A stretch of DNA of 64,000 bases. Source: Kalmanozyma brasiliensis GHG001 (Eukaryota > Basidiomycota > Ustilaginomycetes > Ustilaginales). The stretch covers positions 248,001 to 312,000 of the forward strand of contig NW_015961955.1 of the NCBI RefSeq assembly GCF_000497045.1. Reading direction: 5' to 3'. Shown here piece by piece: positions 1 to 9,917 of this stretch (the first letter of the stretch is position 1; each line of letters starts with the position of its first letter). The position numbers were made by a program, and so were the translations under genes. The notes beneath the pieces were generated by a model that made no database searches, was not told where the DNA came from, and saw only the letters and a program-made list of their open reading frames with translations.

Positions 1-1
1 G

Positions 2-1711
2 GTTCATAGCGATGAGGGTGGCCTCAGCGGGACCGTAGAGGTTGAGGAGACAGCAATCCTTGCTCCACTCATCTGCGACGACTTGGCTCAGCTTTTCGCC
101 GCCCGAGATGACCACCTTGAGACTGGGCACACGATGGCGCTCGGTCATGGCCATCACAGCGGGGGTGAGGAGGGTGTGAGTGGGCTTGATGCTGTTGCCG
201 ACGTCGACGAGGTCTTGCAGAAGTACACCACGGGGACACGAGCAGATTGTGCCGCCAAGCCCCCAGGTGTAGAAGCAGTCCATGATGGAGAGATCAAAGT
301 TGTAAGCCGAGTACTGAAGATAGCGGATCTGATCGGTGCCGATCTTGTCTTTGCCATAGGGGATGTAGAGGCGAAGGGCTCGCATAGCCTGAATGATGGC
401 AAGATGCTGGATGCCGACACCTTTGGGAAGACCTGTTGTGCCGGAGGTCCAGATCATGTATGCTAACTGCTCTATTGACCGCGATCGCGTGGCTTTGGTC
501 GGCGGTGAATCTTTAACGTGTTGCAATTCATCATCAAGCTGATCGAGACGGATGGCGTGCATGCCACCTTTGCTCTTGACGTCTTCGCTTTCCAAATCTT
601 CTTGCAGCTGCTTGGAGATCTTGTCGTCATGGGTCAAGACCACCTTGGCGTTGGACTTGGCGAGAAGCGCCTGTCTTCGCGAGGCAGGCCAGTCCGTGTC
701 GATGGGGCACCAGGCAGCTCCAGCTTTGAGCACGCCGATGAAGGAGAGATAGGTTTCTGGGCTCTTTTCGAGATAGAGCGCTACAATGTGGTCGGATTGC
801 GAGTCGGAGCTGGCCGAACCGATACCGTGGCTCCAGAGAAGATTCTTGACCTTTTCCGCCCGCTCGTTCATCTCGGCGTAGGTCCATTTGGTGGAACGCT
901 CGTCCTTGAGATCGAAGCGAAAGTCGAGGGCGAGGGAGTCGGGATCGTGCTCGGCAAAGTACTCGAACTCGGTCTCCAGACGGTCGGCGTCTCGTCCTTG
1001 GAGATGATCTGGATCTGGGAGATGGTGATATGTGGTGTTGTCGGCGGCTCTGAGCTTCCAGTCGAAGCGTTCGACGGACAAGGCATGCTTCTGGGTGTCG
1101 GTTTGATACGATTGGAGGAGGGCAGCCACCTGACGCAACTGAAGCTGAGCCGACTGCTCCGAGTGAACGGCAGGAGCGGCTTTCATCTCGAGAAGGAGAT
1201 GATTGGACTCTTGGAGGCGATAGGAGAGTGCGAGTGAGATCTCGGGTCTCGAGTCGATCTGCAGCTTGTCGAAGTGAGATGATGGAGCATCTTGGTTGTG
1301 CGACTGGAAGAAGGCAGCATAGCCATGATCGAGATTCTCTTGCTTGAGCTGCTGTGACCTAGCGGAGTCGACGACGGCGGCGACCTCGGCTGGCGGAAAG
1401 GCGTCGAGCTCGCGTTGCACTGCAAAGTCGAGTTGGAGGATGGTCTCATGGCCTGCTTGTGATGTGTGGAGCACCTCTACGTTGGTCGCTTCGTGAGAGC
1501 CGTAGTGAAAGAGGATGACGGACCATGCTGACAGCACAGCGAGATTGAGGTCGCCGTTGGAGAAGGCCGAGACTGCGTCCGAGTCGAGACGAAGGGCTTC
1601 TTGCACGTGAACGAACTGGCATTGTGAGCCGACACGAGAAAAGTCGGGACCGGATGTCCTGAGACCGGTGACGTCTGGGAAGGGAGCGTGTGAAGCGTTG
1701 GACGACGACAT
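2..1711 (-). CDS. sid2: Ferrichrome-type siderophore NRPS, N-terminal part (runs off left edge)
   Basis: The minus strand reads open from an ATG at 1711 to the window edge, 570 codons without a stop. An in-frame TAG lies only seven codons upstream (1733-1735), so this is the first possible ATG. After about 200 N-terminal residues an NRPS adenylation domain begins. Core A1 (WTYAEM), A2 (LKAGAAWCPID), A3 (LAYMIWTSGTTGLPKG, residues 416-431), A4 (FDLSIMD) and A5 (NLYGPAEA, from residue 557) are all visible. Ferrichrome synthetases join hydroxylated, acylated ornithines with glycine or serine, and the full protein should be several thousand residues, so only the first A domain is here. The head-to-head ornithine N5-monooxygenase at 6806 matches the U. 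maydis sid2/sid1 pair, and that context gives the symbol. Another siderophore NRPS of the same family is the main alternative. A5 reads GPAEA rather than the usual GPTE. Confidence 0.88.
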   Translation of the reverse strand, partial: MSSSNASHAPFPDVTGLRTSGPDFSRVGSQCQFVHVQEALRLDSDAVSAFSNGDLNLAVLSAWSVILFHYGSHEATNVEVLHTSQAGHETILQLDFAVQRELDAFPPAEVAAVVDSARSQQLKQENLDHGYAAFFQSHNQDAPSSHFDKLQIDSRPEISLALSYRLQESNHLLLEMKAAPAVHSEQSAQLQLRQVAALLQSYQTDTQKHALSVERFDWKLRAADNTTYHHLPDPDHLQGRDADRLETEFEYFAEHDPDSLALDFRFDLKDERSTKWTYAEMNERAEKVKNLLWSHGIGSASSDSQSDHIVALYLEKSPETYLSFIGVLKAGAAWCPIDTDWPASRRQALLAKSNAKVVLTHDDKISKQLQEDLESEDVKSKGGMHAIRLDQLDDELQHVKDSPPTKATRSRSIEQLAYMIWTSGTTGLPKGVGIQHLAIIQAMRALRLYIPYGKDKIGTDQIRYLQYSAYNFDLSIMDCFYTWGLGGTICSCPRGVLLQDLVDVGNSIKPTHTLLTPAVMAMTERHRVPSLKVVISGGEKLSQVVADEWSKDCCLLNLYGPAEATLIAMN

Positions 1712-2812
1712 GGTGAGGAGCGCTCCGGAAGGCTAGATGAGATGCGCGTCTGCGATGGCTTGCGGGTTGATGGAGCTCGCTGTATCGACACTATCCAGAA
1801 GATGAAGTTGCGATTCCTCGGAGAGATGGAGAGGTGAAGGAAGCGTTGCGGTCCGTTGTCCTTTCAGATGAGAGAGGGATACGATAGTGGGTCCCGGAGA
1901 CAGCTGTCGACAGCGATGGAATGATGTGATAAAGAAGAGCGGAGGAGCGAGGGAGAAGAGGTCTTGGAGCAAGAAGGGCACCAAGGAAGACCAACACGAG
2001 CTGAGGCGGATACCTGGAGCAGCTCGGTCTCTGTGCTTCTCAGAGCGCTCAGTTCTCTCTCAATGCTCCAACCCCTCCGTTGAATCACACGGGCATTCCG
2101 ACTGTGAGCTCAAGGCATCGGAGACAAGCCGAAACGGGATCCACTTCTTCTCAAGCTGGCTTTGGTACGCCGCACCCTGTATACGCTCGCTGCTTGCCGG
2201 ACCCTTGATTTCAGCCAGAGACCAGATCGACGTGAGCAGCAGCACCAAGCACCGAGCCAGGAAGGATCGGCTAAAAGCACGGCAGATGGTCAAAGTGGAG
2301 GAAAATCTCGCCCACCCAAACAGGAAGAAAGAGGGAAAAAAAGCTCACCCAGGAAGATCCAGAATTGGCTAGTGTGATTTCCGTTTGGCTCGTCGGTGAC
2401 GCAAGAATTTCCATCAAGTCGCTCCGAGTGAGTGGTCTCATCATGCCCTGTGTCCTCCAGACGAAAGGCCGTTGGTGCAGAGAAATGGAAGACCTCATCG
2501 GTCGGCCCGTTAGAAGGCTGATACGCTGTGACGGACGAAATGACATTCCATCCGGGAGCGTCCGGTCAGCTTTGAGCCAAGAAGCGTGGATGTGAGTCCC
2601 TCTTCTCACGTTATCGGTGCTGTCCGAACCAAGGCAAGGGCTGAGCTTGTAGCGTGGGTATGCCGAACACCTTCATGGGGTCGGCCGAGCTTCAAGTGAA
2701 CATTCGTCGTGGAAGAACTTCTTGGCAACCAGGCGATCAAGGCGAGGCCAGCAGAAACGGGCCCATGAGCCACTGGATCTGCCTCACCACGAGTCGGTCG
2801 GTCGGATTCATT

Positions 2813-2821
2813 ATCTGATAA
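2813..2821 (+). promoter_or_regulatory. ATCTGATAA iron-GATA-factor element (site 1)
   Basis: A perfect match to the ATCWGATAA consensus of fungal siderophore-repressing GATA factors (SreA, Sre1, Urbs1 class). With the two bases before it the sequence reads TTATCTGATAA, so two GATAA cores lie back to back in opposite orientation. It sits about 1.1 kb upstream of sid2 and 4 kb upstream of sid1. Confidence 0.65.
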
Positions 2822-3082
2822 CCCTTTGCCGCAGCAATCTTGTCATTCTGCCATCCCTCCCAGTCGTGAAAAGTCATCTAGTCGGCTCCTGCAGCGCCAA
2901 GAGCATACGCTAGCGCCCTCGGGAGAAACCGGTCCTCTGCTTGGTCCAATCATACCATTCCCACCTCGAATGAGATGCGTGGGCTGGCAAACTTCCCTGC
3001 AACCGAGTTGGTAACCGAGCACAACCATGCAGCAGACTGAGAAGGACCGAATGGTCGGGTCAAGGTTGAAACAATCACGAGC

Positions 3083-3091
3083 TTATCAGAT
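3083..3091 (-). promoter_or_regulatory. ATCTGATAA iron-GATA-factor element (site 2)
   Basis: Plus strand reads TTATCAGAT, giving ATCTGATAA on the minus strand, a full match to the siderophore GATA-factor consensus. It shares the 11-mer TTATCAGATCA with the site at 3323. Confidence 0.65.
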
Positions 3092-3322
3092 CATAGCTCG
3101 CATTCTTACTGAAGTCGAGAGGGACAGTAGTGCCCCCAAAACAAAGGCGTTGCGCAGTTGCAGCGGAGCACCGACTCCCGACTTGCAATGCGATTGAGTT
3201 GCAGAGACTATGACAAGCGAAAGAGGTCTCGGCGCTGTGATCATGCGTTTGCTTTGGCTGACAAGGTTGGGTGACACATCGTTGCAGCCCAAAGCACGCA
3301 CCGCTCCAGCGGCTGATCCTCT

Positions 3323-3348
3323 TTATCAGATCACCAATCTTATCCGAT
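3323..3348 (-). promoter_or_regulatory. ATCTGATAA element plus adjacent ATCGGATAA near-match (site 3)
   Basis: TTATCAGAT at 3323-3331 is a perfect ATCTGATAA on the minus strand. Seventeen bases on, TTATCCGAT at 3340-3348 gives ATCGGATAA, one base off consensus but still containing the GGATAA core reported for Urbs1 ((G/T)GATAA). The spacing of under two helical turns could allow paired binding; that is inference. Confidence 0.6.
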
Positions 3349-3785
3349 TGGCAACCCAGACGCACACAATCATTTAACACGCTCGCAAACTTTCATATAC
3401 AATCATTACATCACCTCTCTATTCAAGAGCAAACTTTTGAAATTCTTGGCTGCATCTCGCTCGAGCTCTCATTGGTTGGGCCAATGCAAGACCTCGCTTG
3501 TCCATTCACGGTGACGCCTAAATGAGAACCGCTTTCATTGTCGTCACCATAGAGACCACCTGCTGGCACCATCTCATTCGCCTCGTCGTGCATTAGCGTA
3601 AACCTGGTTGCAGACAGCTTGTTCAAGCGAACCACATTCACGGACACGCACCGAGACGATGCCACGCCACAATGCATTTCGGCCATGACGGGATTGTCAC
3701 TCATGCAACAGCCCACTTCCATCCGCTCCCGTCGATTCCATGACCGATCCTGCTCATGACGATGATGCATTCCAAGAAGAAAATT

Positions 3786-3794
3786 TTATCAGAT
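3786..3794 (-). promoter_or_regulatory. ATCTGATAA iron-GATA-factor element (site 4)
   Basis: Plus strand TTATCAGAT gives ATCTGATAA on the minus strand. It is the copy nearest to sid1, about 3.0 kb upstream of its ATG. Confidence 0.6.
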
Positions 3795-4944
3795 TAGCCA
3801 TCTCTGTCCCTGCTGAGCTCAAACTTTTTGGCGGCTCGGCTTTGCTAGCGTTTGCGCCTCTCCCTTCTCTTGCGAAAGCTTGTCGGCCTTGGCTCAACTC
3901 GAAGCTCGTTCCAAGATAGGCTCGCCTTGCCTCTGTATAGGCTTTTCTTGCCTCTGTTCCCCACTCTGATTTGCCTTTCTAAACGGCTGCCGACTCTGCT
4001 CGCTTTGTCTGTCTCTTACATTCTCTTCGAGCCGCTTCTTTCTCCCGCAACTCCGACTCATAGGGTCGCCAGCTTCTACAAAACAAGCCCGCCTCGTTAT
4101 CCTAGCCACCTTTCCCCTCGCTACCAATCCACCATCAGACCATCATCCTCGCTCTGTCGATCGTCGTCTGTCAGCGATCTCATCCAAAGGTATGTACGTC
4201 CTTGTCAATGACATCGATCCAGCCAAGGCACTTGGTCCACATGCTCGCCATCGTTTCCTTCAAAGCTCGTCAGGCCATTTGCACGCCATCGTCGAGGCAC
4301 ACACGCTGCCATCACGAAAAGCTTGGGCTACCACTCCGATCCACGCTTGCACCCCGGTCAGACCGCCGTCGCTGTCGTTGACCAAAGTCGGCACGAGGAC
4401 ATCGTCGAGTCTTTAGAAGCGACTCGACACTCACGGCCGGTAACGCAGGCCGCGTTCGGACGAGGTCTGCGTCCCACTGTCCAACTCGGCAGCTCGGTCG
4501 GCGCGGTCGTAGCCTGCGTGCCATTGTGGGACCCCATGCTTCTCTACGCCAAGGCCTAGGCATCCATTTGGCGAGGTATCGGACAGATGCATCTTGCACC
4601 CTGCAGCGGCTTCTCCATCATCTGGATGCTCTGACGAACACGGACGTCCATTTGGGATCATTGATCATCAGACCTGACAGTTCGGAGCGACATCCAGCGG
4701 CACTTCCTCGATGTCGAACCTAGGTGCTGGTGTCAAACATGGTTCGGCCTCTTGCGCGCTCTACATTCTTAACGACGTGCTGACGTCGACTGTCTTCTTT
4801 TCCGCCTTCCATCTCGCATGAAATTCTCCGACCGCGGCACGATGAATGACGACAGCTGTCAATCCTCACCCCCCGCATCCGTCTCCAGCCCGCGGCACCA
4901 ACCGCCGCCTTCGATCCGCCGCCAACTTTTAGCGAAAACGCAAC

Positions 4945-5177
4945 ATGAGTGCTTCCGCTGCACCTTCTGATGTGGTAAGTCGCTTCGCTTCAACACACCG
5001 AGACCAGAGCGAAGTTCGACGATGCACGAGTAGACTCTCGCGCGCTTTTCGTTCCCGTCGGCTGTCCTTCAGTGCTCGTTACATAGCCGCGGCGTGGTGT
5101 CGACGTCCGAGTTGATCCGCCCACACGACGCACCTGCAAGGCTCGCTGTTAGGCGGCCTTCATTTGGTGGGTCTTGA
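4945..5177 (+). CDS. Possible two-exon mini-gene of 44 codons (weak)
   Basis: An ATG in good context (CAACATG) opens ten codons (4945-4974: Met, Ser, Ala, Ser, Ala, Ala, Pro, Ser, Asp, Val), followed directly by a GTAAGT donor at 4975. A pyrimidine-preceded acceptor ends at 5072 and would join a second exon, 5073-5177, closing with TGA. A short first exon with GTAAGT is common in smut genes. No branch site of the CTRAY type is obvious and the peptide resembles nothing I recognise. It could equally be the 5' end of a gene with further exons, or chance. It lies inside the sid2-sid1 interval. Confidence 0.15.
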
Positions 5178-6805
5178 CAGTCAAGCCACGGCGGTTCTAG
5201 CTTTGACAGATGCTTTGACGTCGGCCTTGGCCGTGCATGTTCCGCGAATGCCACTGGTCGCACCGCTCGATGCTGCCATGCTTGCATTCCCGTCTCGATG
5301 CCACACACACGCCTCGGCTCATCTACCAGAGTCCGAGTCGATGGTGTCAGCAGGTATAGCTGGGTCCTTTGTGGTCCTCACCAGCGTCCTGCGGCTCCCG
5401 TCCCGAGAAGCCGCATGGTCTAACGCTATTTGGTCGAGCACCCAGGTTGCTTTGCTGTCGACTCGGTCCGAGACTGAGAACCGGATGTCAGATCTTGCTT
5501 CGATGGCAGGAGAAGGCGTCCGGCCTTCACGCCTTCGACCAATCAGAATCGAGCTATTTCCAAGCATCCGGGGCTGGCTTGCTCGCCCCTCCTTCCTCCT
5601 TCCCTCTTTCCCTCGCTGCCTCGCACCCTTCTTTTCCAGTCTTGGCGGGTTGTCTGCTGGCTCGAATGGTGCTGCTACATCTCGCAGCGAAGCAAGCGTC
5701 ACGTCTTCGATAACATCCTAGCAGTAGCTCGGTGTTGATTGCCACAGAGACGATCCTAGGTCCTACGCCTCCACATGCGCCCTTCGATGGCAACTACAAA
5801 ATTCGAATGCGGAGCGAGAAATCCACGATTCGACGGCGTGGCGAAGAGGCATGTTTTGTCAGCGAGACTCGCACGCCGCGCTCGTCATCATCGAGCCCGC
5901 CGACTCGGATCTGGTGCTGGCTGTCCAGGTGGCACGTTTCGCTGTTTTCTGGATTTTGGTTCTCCGCTCGACAGAGCATGCCTCGCACCGCTACGACCGC
6001 CTTTGCCGCTTCATGCCCCCGTCGAGCTTGGATTGGCAATGACAGCGTTGTGATTGGTCGAGCTGCTCGCTCCGCAATTTCATCGTCTTCGGCTGCTGCC
6101 AGGTTTGGTCGCTACTGCATTGCCTTTTCGCCGGTCGGCCAGCCGAGAGACGTTCCATCCTAGACTGGACGTGCTGCGGACCGACTGTTGGTGCACGTTC
6201 TGCTTGTAGCGCCATCGATGCTTTCGCGGTCGAACAGCGCGGCTTGATCGGACCATGCGCTTGCTCTGATTGCTCTGTCGAGTGCACAAGTCGATCTCGG
6301 AGCGGCGATGGAAGACGGTACTCCAAAGACTGCTGCTGCTTCATATGCGTCAGGGTCTGACCAAGCAGAGTGCCGAGCAGAGATGCCGCCGATCTGTCAA
6401 AAGAAAATCTGGGTGCAGCTGTCTCTCCCCTTCCGCCGTGCTTTTTTTTCTCGTTCTGCTTAGCCAAAAGAAGGGTCTCACTAGCGCCGGTGATGATGAT
6501 GATGATGCCGCTGTTTCTCCACCGCTTCGTACTTCGTTCCTTCCCTCTCCTCACCCATCCCCATCGACCCAGCTTACTTGCATTGCCGGCCAAACTCGCT
6601 CGTTTCATATATACGCCGACTCTTTGCACATCATCGAACTTCGGTCTCGCTGTCCAACATTGCAGTGTCGCACAAGCTCATCACTCACACCTTGCATCAA
6701 CCTTTCATTGGCTTTTGATACGATCATCGTATTTGCTCATAACCGACGCACCCTACAATTCATCAGGGCCCTTCTCTGGCATCCTCCATCTCTTCTCTGC
6801 CGACC

Positions 6806-8650
6806 ATGAACGGGGTAAGTTCTCACTCACAGCCCGTCTCTCGCTCTCTCCATCACATTCTGACCACTTCACGTCCATCCCTTCAGGTATCTGGCACGCA
6901 CACGATCCGCAAAGCGGACATCTATGACCTGCTCGGTATCGGATACGGACCTGCGCACCTGGCGCTCTCCATCTCGCTCCGCGAATCCGCCGAGGTCGCC
7001 GAGACTCACTTCAAGTACCACTTTCTGGAGCAACGCTCGCACTTTGCCTGGCACCCATCGCTCCTTCTCCCCGGCTCCCAGCTCCAAGTCTCACCGCTGA
7101 AGGACCTCGTGACGCTGCGCGATCCCACGTCGACGTATAGCTTCTACAACTACCTCCACTCGCACGGGCGGCTGGCACGCTATATCAACAAGGAGCAGGG
7201 TGTTCCGAGTCGAAGGGAGTGGACGTCCTACCTGGCTTGGGCGGCGAGGAGGATGAACGAGGCAGTCAGTTATGGTCAGAACGTTGTTTCCATCGACGCG
7301 TTTACCATCGCAACCGGAGCGGAAGAGGGGAAGCAGGACAGCGTGGCGCTTCGACCTACGGGTGAGGAAGATGCGCTGTGTCTCTACCGCGTCCGCACTC
7401 GGGACGATGCTACTGGAGAGACGGTCACACGCTATGCAAGGAACATCAGCGTTGCCGTGGGCGGCGTGCCTCGGCTTCCACCTGCGTTTGACGCTGCTTG
7501 GGCGGCGCAGACGTCCCAAAAGGAGGTCAAGCGCATCGTTCACAGCGGCTTCTATCTTCCGAGCTTGCAGACACTCGAGCCGGTGCTGCACGAGACCGCC
7601 GCCTGTCGTGGCAACGAGAACCGACTCCACCTCGCCGTCATCGGTGCCGGCCAATCGAGCACGGAAATGCTCATGAACCTCCACGCGCGCTTCCCAACAG
7701 CGGTGGTCACCATGATCTTCCGCGCCTCGGCCCTGGTGCCATCCGACGACACGGGTTTCATCAATTCCGCTGCTTTCGACCCGGAGAGGACGGACGAGTT
7801 CTGGGCCGCTAACGAGGCCCAACGTCGTCGCTGGCTGGTCGAGTTCAAACGCACCAATTACAGTGTCGTCAGGACGGATCTGCTCAACGAACTGCACGAT
7901 ACAATGTACGACAAGTACGAGGTGAGCCTGCCGGAGGAGCTGCAGGATCCCAGCGAACGAGAGGCGGGCAGGATGGAGATGCGTCGCTGCACCGATGTGG
8001 ACGAGGTGACGCTCGTGCAGGACGGCGTGGAGTTGGTGTTGCGGGACAACCTCAAGAATGGGCGTTTGGAGACGATCAAGTTCGACGCGGTCTTTGTTGG
8101 TACGGGTTTCATCAGGAGTCCTGCCAAGATGCCCTTCCTCGACGGACTCAAACCGTTCTACCCCGCCCTAGAGGATGGTTGGACCGCGCGCGACACGCTA
8201 TCCGCCGAAGCCGAGGTCGCTGCATCCATCGACACCGAGGACGAAGAAGTGATCGAGCGGAAGAGGGAGAACCTTCGAGGCATCACCCGGGACTACCGCC
8301 TCGTCCCCGGTGTTGCCATGCGCACCACCCCGCGCAGCGGCAAGTCGTCCCCAGGTAGCGAAACCAGCAGCACCAGCTCCCAACAGACCCTAGCGACCGA
8401 AGGAGCAACAAAGCCCGAGGCAAGCCTCTACGTGCTCGGTGGAAACGAAGCTACGCATGGGCTCAGCGATAGTTTGCTCAGCATCGTCGCGCACAGGGCG
8501 GGAGAATTGACCACCAGTCTGCTGCACAGGCTGCCAAGGTCAAGGAGAGGCGTCGAGTCGGAGCAAAGGACGGAGGCGCACAGGACTACAGGCGCGAATG
8601 AGGTCGGACAGAAGTTGGCCGCGTTGAGTGGGTTGGGTGTCAATGCGTAG
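6806..8650 (+). CDS. sid1: L-ornithine N5-monooxygenase, first step of hydroxamate siderophore synthesis
   Basis: FAD- and NADPH-dependent hydroxylation of ornithine at N5, the committed step of ferrichrome synthesis. The FAD-binding motif IGYGPAHLALSI is near the N-terminus, the NADPH-binding motif VIGAGQSSTEML begins near residue 254 of the spliced protein, VGTGFIRSP follows, and the family's C-terminal ATHGLSDSLLS motif starts near residue 525. A 72-nt intron (6815-6886, GTAAGT to CAG, with CTGAC inside) splits off a nine-base first exon encoding Met-Asn-Gly. It is a multiple of three without a stop, so the unspliced frame also reads open (614 codons against 590 spliced). I prefer the spliced form because the intron-encoded residues are not conserved-looking and all splice signals are present. 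A low-complexity Ser/Thr-rich insert precedes the C-terminal motif. The gene pairs with sid2 across a shared promoter region. It belongs to the SidA/PvdA/IucD family. Confidence 0.95.
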   Translation: MNGVSSHSQPVSRSLHHILTTSRPSLQVSGTHTIRKADIYDLLGIGYGPAHLALSISLRESAEVAETHFKYHFLEQRSHFAWHPSLLLPGSQLQVSPLKDLVTLRDPTSTYSFYNYLHSHGRLARYINKEQGVPSRREWTSYLAWAARRMNEAVSYGQNVVSIDAFTIATGAEEGKQDSVALRPTGEEDALCLYRVRTRDDATGETVTRYARNISVAVGGVPRLPPAFDAAWAAQTSQKEVKRIVHSGFYLPSLQTLEPVLHETAACRGNENRLHLAVIGAGQSSTEMLMNLHARFPTAVVTMIFRASALVPSDDTGFINSAAFDPERTDEFWAANEAQRRRWLVEFKRTNYSVVRTDLLNELHDTMYDKYEVSLPEELQDPSEREAGRMEMRRCTDVDEVTLVQDGVELVLRDNLKNGRLETIKFDAVFVGTGFIRSPAKMPFLDGLKPFYPALEDGWTARDTLSAEAEVAASIDTEDEEVIERKRENLRGITRDYRLVPGVAMRTTPRSGKSSPGSETSSTSSQQTLATEGATKPEASLYVLGGNEATHGLSDSLLSIVAHRAGELTTSLLHRLPRSRRGVESEQRTEAHRTTGANEVGQKLAALSGLGVNA

Positions 8651-8831
8651 TGTACCAAACAGGCATAAAAAATCTCATTCATTGACAGAGTAACGAGAAG
8701 CACGCTGAGTCTGACTCGTTTGACAACCCTGCTCGATCTACTCGTCGCTATCGCCATAGTCCGGATTGACGAGCGTAGTAAACAAACTACATGTTCACGC
8801 GCTCACATGCTTGCTATGAAGCCTCGACCAT

Positions 8832-9917
8832 CTACTCGTCCTCGCTCTCCCCTCCGATCTCTGCAATCGGCTCCTCCGCCAACCACCCACTCCTCTCCGC
8901 CCTCGCCTCGTCCTTCCTCCGCTTACTCGCCTGCATCTTGTCCAGCACCTTCTTGGCGCTGTTAAACAATCCACCCGTCTGCTTGCCGCACGCAAAGCAT
9001 TTGCTATTCTTGCTGAACCTCTTGATGGCACACCCCGAACAGAAGTAGTGTCCGCACTGCGTGACCACCGGATCTGTGAACGGCTGTCTGCAGATGAGAC
9101 ATGCGAATGGGATCTCCTCCTCCTCTTCCTCTTCCGGATCCGAGAGGAGGTTTTCGCGATTCTTGGACGAGTTGGGGAGAACGTCGAGTTGCCAGCCTGC
9201 AAGATAGTCGCTTCGATCGTGGAGGAACTTGCACGTGTCTCCGAAGCCACAGTAGCCGGTTTCCTTGTAGTCCTTGCAGATGTCGGGTTGATAGTCCATC
9301 AGGCTAGTTGTTCGGACGGTGGTGGTTTGCCGAATGGGGCCGCGGGAACGCATCTTGGACGAGGTGCCGTCGTCACGTGCGGCGATGTAGGAGGTGTATG
9401 ATGAGGCGCCTCGGTAGAGCCCATCGGCGTTGCTAGCGGTCGGTTGAGGAGTAGTGGTGGTGGAGTCAAGGTCCCAGTTGCTGTGCTTGGTTGCGTCGTC
9501 GCGGAGCTTTTGCCGCGAGGTCGCAGATGCGTCGGTATTCGAGCGGCAGGGATGACTGGAAGAGTCGGTATCGAGTGCGTACGAATCGTCGTCATTCCCA
9601 TCGTCGCCGATTAGGCTGCCGAGCTTGGACTTGCGATAGACCGAGCCGGTCGACTGGACGAGAGGGTTGTTATTCGAGCGCTTCTTCTTGATCACAACGG
9701 CAGAGGAGGACTCGACGTCATCGTCGCTCGAGTCGTTACTCAAAGCTGTACGATTTGGCGTGGCAGTTGATGCGCTGATTGTAGGCCTTGATGGTCCGGC
9801 TGAGCTGCTCGAGGATGATGCTGGAGCGTTGTTTGAGGTGGAAGCTGCGGGACCGCGCTTTCGCTTGAAGACAACCACCGGTGGTGCAGCCGAGCTGGCA
9901 TCTGCGGAAACATCCAT
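8832..9917 (-). CDS. CWC24: Pre-mRNA-splicing factor CWC24 (C3H1 and RING fingers)
   Basis: 361 residues. Two zinc modules in the order typical of CWC24/RNF113A are visible: a CCCH finger (C214, C223, C229, H233; spacing 8-5-3) and a C3HC4 RING beginning at C273 (CLIC ... CGHYFCSGC ... CFAC). The N-terminal half is Ser/Asp-rich and low in complexity, as usual in this family. CWC24 binds the 5' splice site region in the activated spliceosome and leaves before the first catalytic step. The reading frame extends 13 codons further upstream but opens there with TTG; the first ATG (9915-9917) is used as start. It converges on sid1, with 181 bp between the stop codons, and diverges from ADE6. Confidence 0.93.
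   Translation of the reverse strand: MDVSADASSAAPPVVVFKRKRGPAASTSNNAPASSSSSSAGPSRPTISASTATPNRTALSNDSSDDDVESSSAVVIKKKRSNNNPLVQSTGSVYRKSKLGSLIGDDGNDDDSYALDTDSSSHPCRSNTDASATSRQKLRDDATKHSNWDLDSTTTTPQPTASNADGLYRGASSYTSYIAARDDGTSSKMRSRGPIRQTTTVRTTSLMDYQPDICKDYKETGYCGFGDTCKFLHDRSDYLAGWQLDVLPNSSKNRENLLSDPEEEEEEEIPFACLICRQPFTDPVVTQCGHYFCSGCAIKRFSKNSKCFACGKQTGGLFNSAKKVLDKMQASKRRKDEARAERSGWLAEEPIAEIGGESEDE

Larger units (their letters stand above)
1712..6805. promoter_or_regulatory. Large divergent sid2-sid1 intergenic region
   Basis: This is 5.1 kb between the divergent start codons of the NRPS and the ornithine monooxygenase. No convincing protein gene is visible. Frames here are short and lack recognisable motifs, although a possible two-exon mini-gene at 4945-5177 is listed separately. 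The region holds a cluster of GATA-type elements (2813-3794), pyrimidine-rich leader-like tracts near 3930-4190 and 6530-6790, a (GAT)n run at 6491-6507 and a TATATA at 6608-6613, about 200 bp before the sid1 ATG. In U. maydis both genes are repressed by the GATA factor Urbs1 when iron is sufficient. Shared control from this region is inferred. Confidence 0.75.

Noticed and set aside
518..1237. 239-codon open frame on the plus strand
   Set aside because: Codon-aligned antisense shadow of the NRPS adenylation domain on the minus strand, which carries the recognisable motifs.
5164..5721. 185-codon plus-strand frame upstream of sid1
   Set aside because: Opens with TTG, no motif, no splice-supported context, and overlapped by equally long minus-strand frames.
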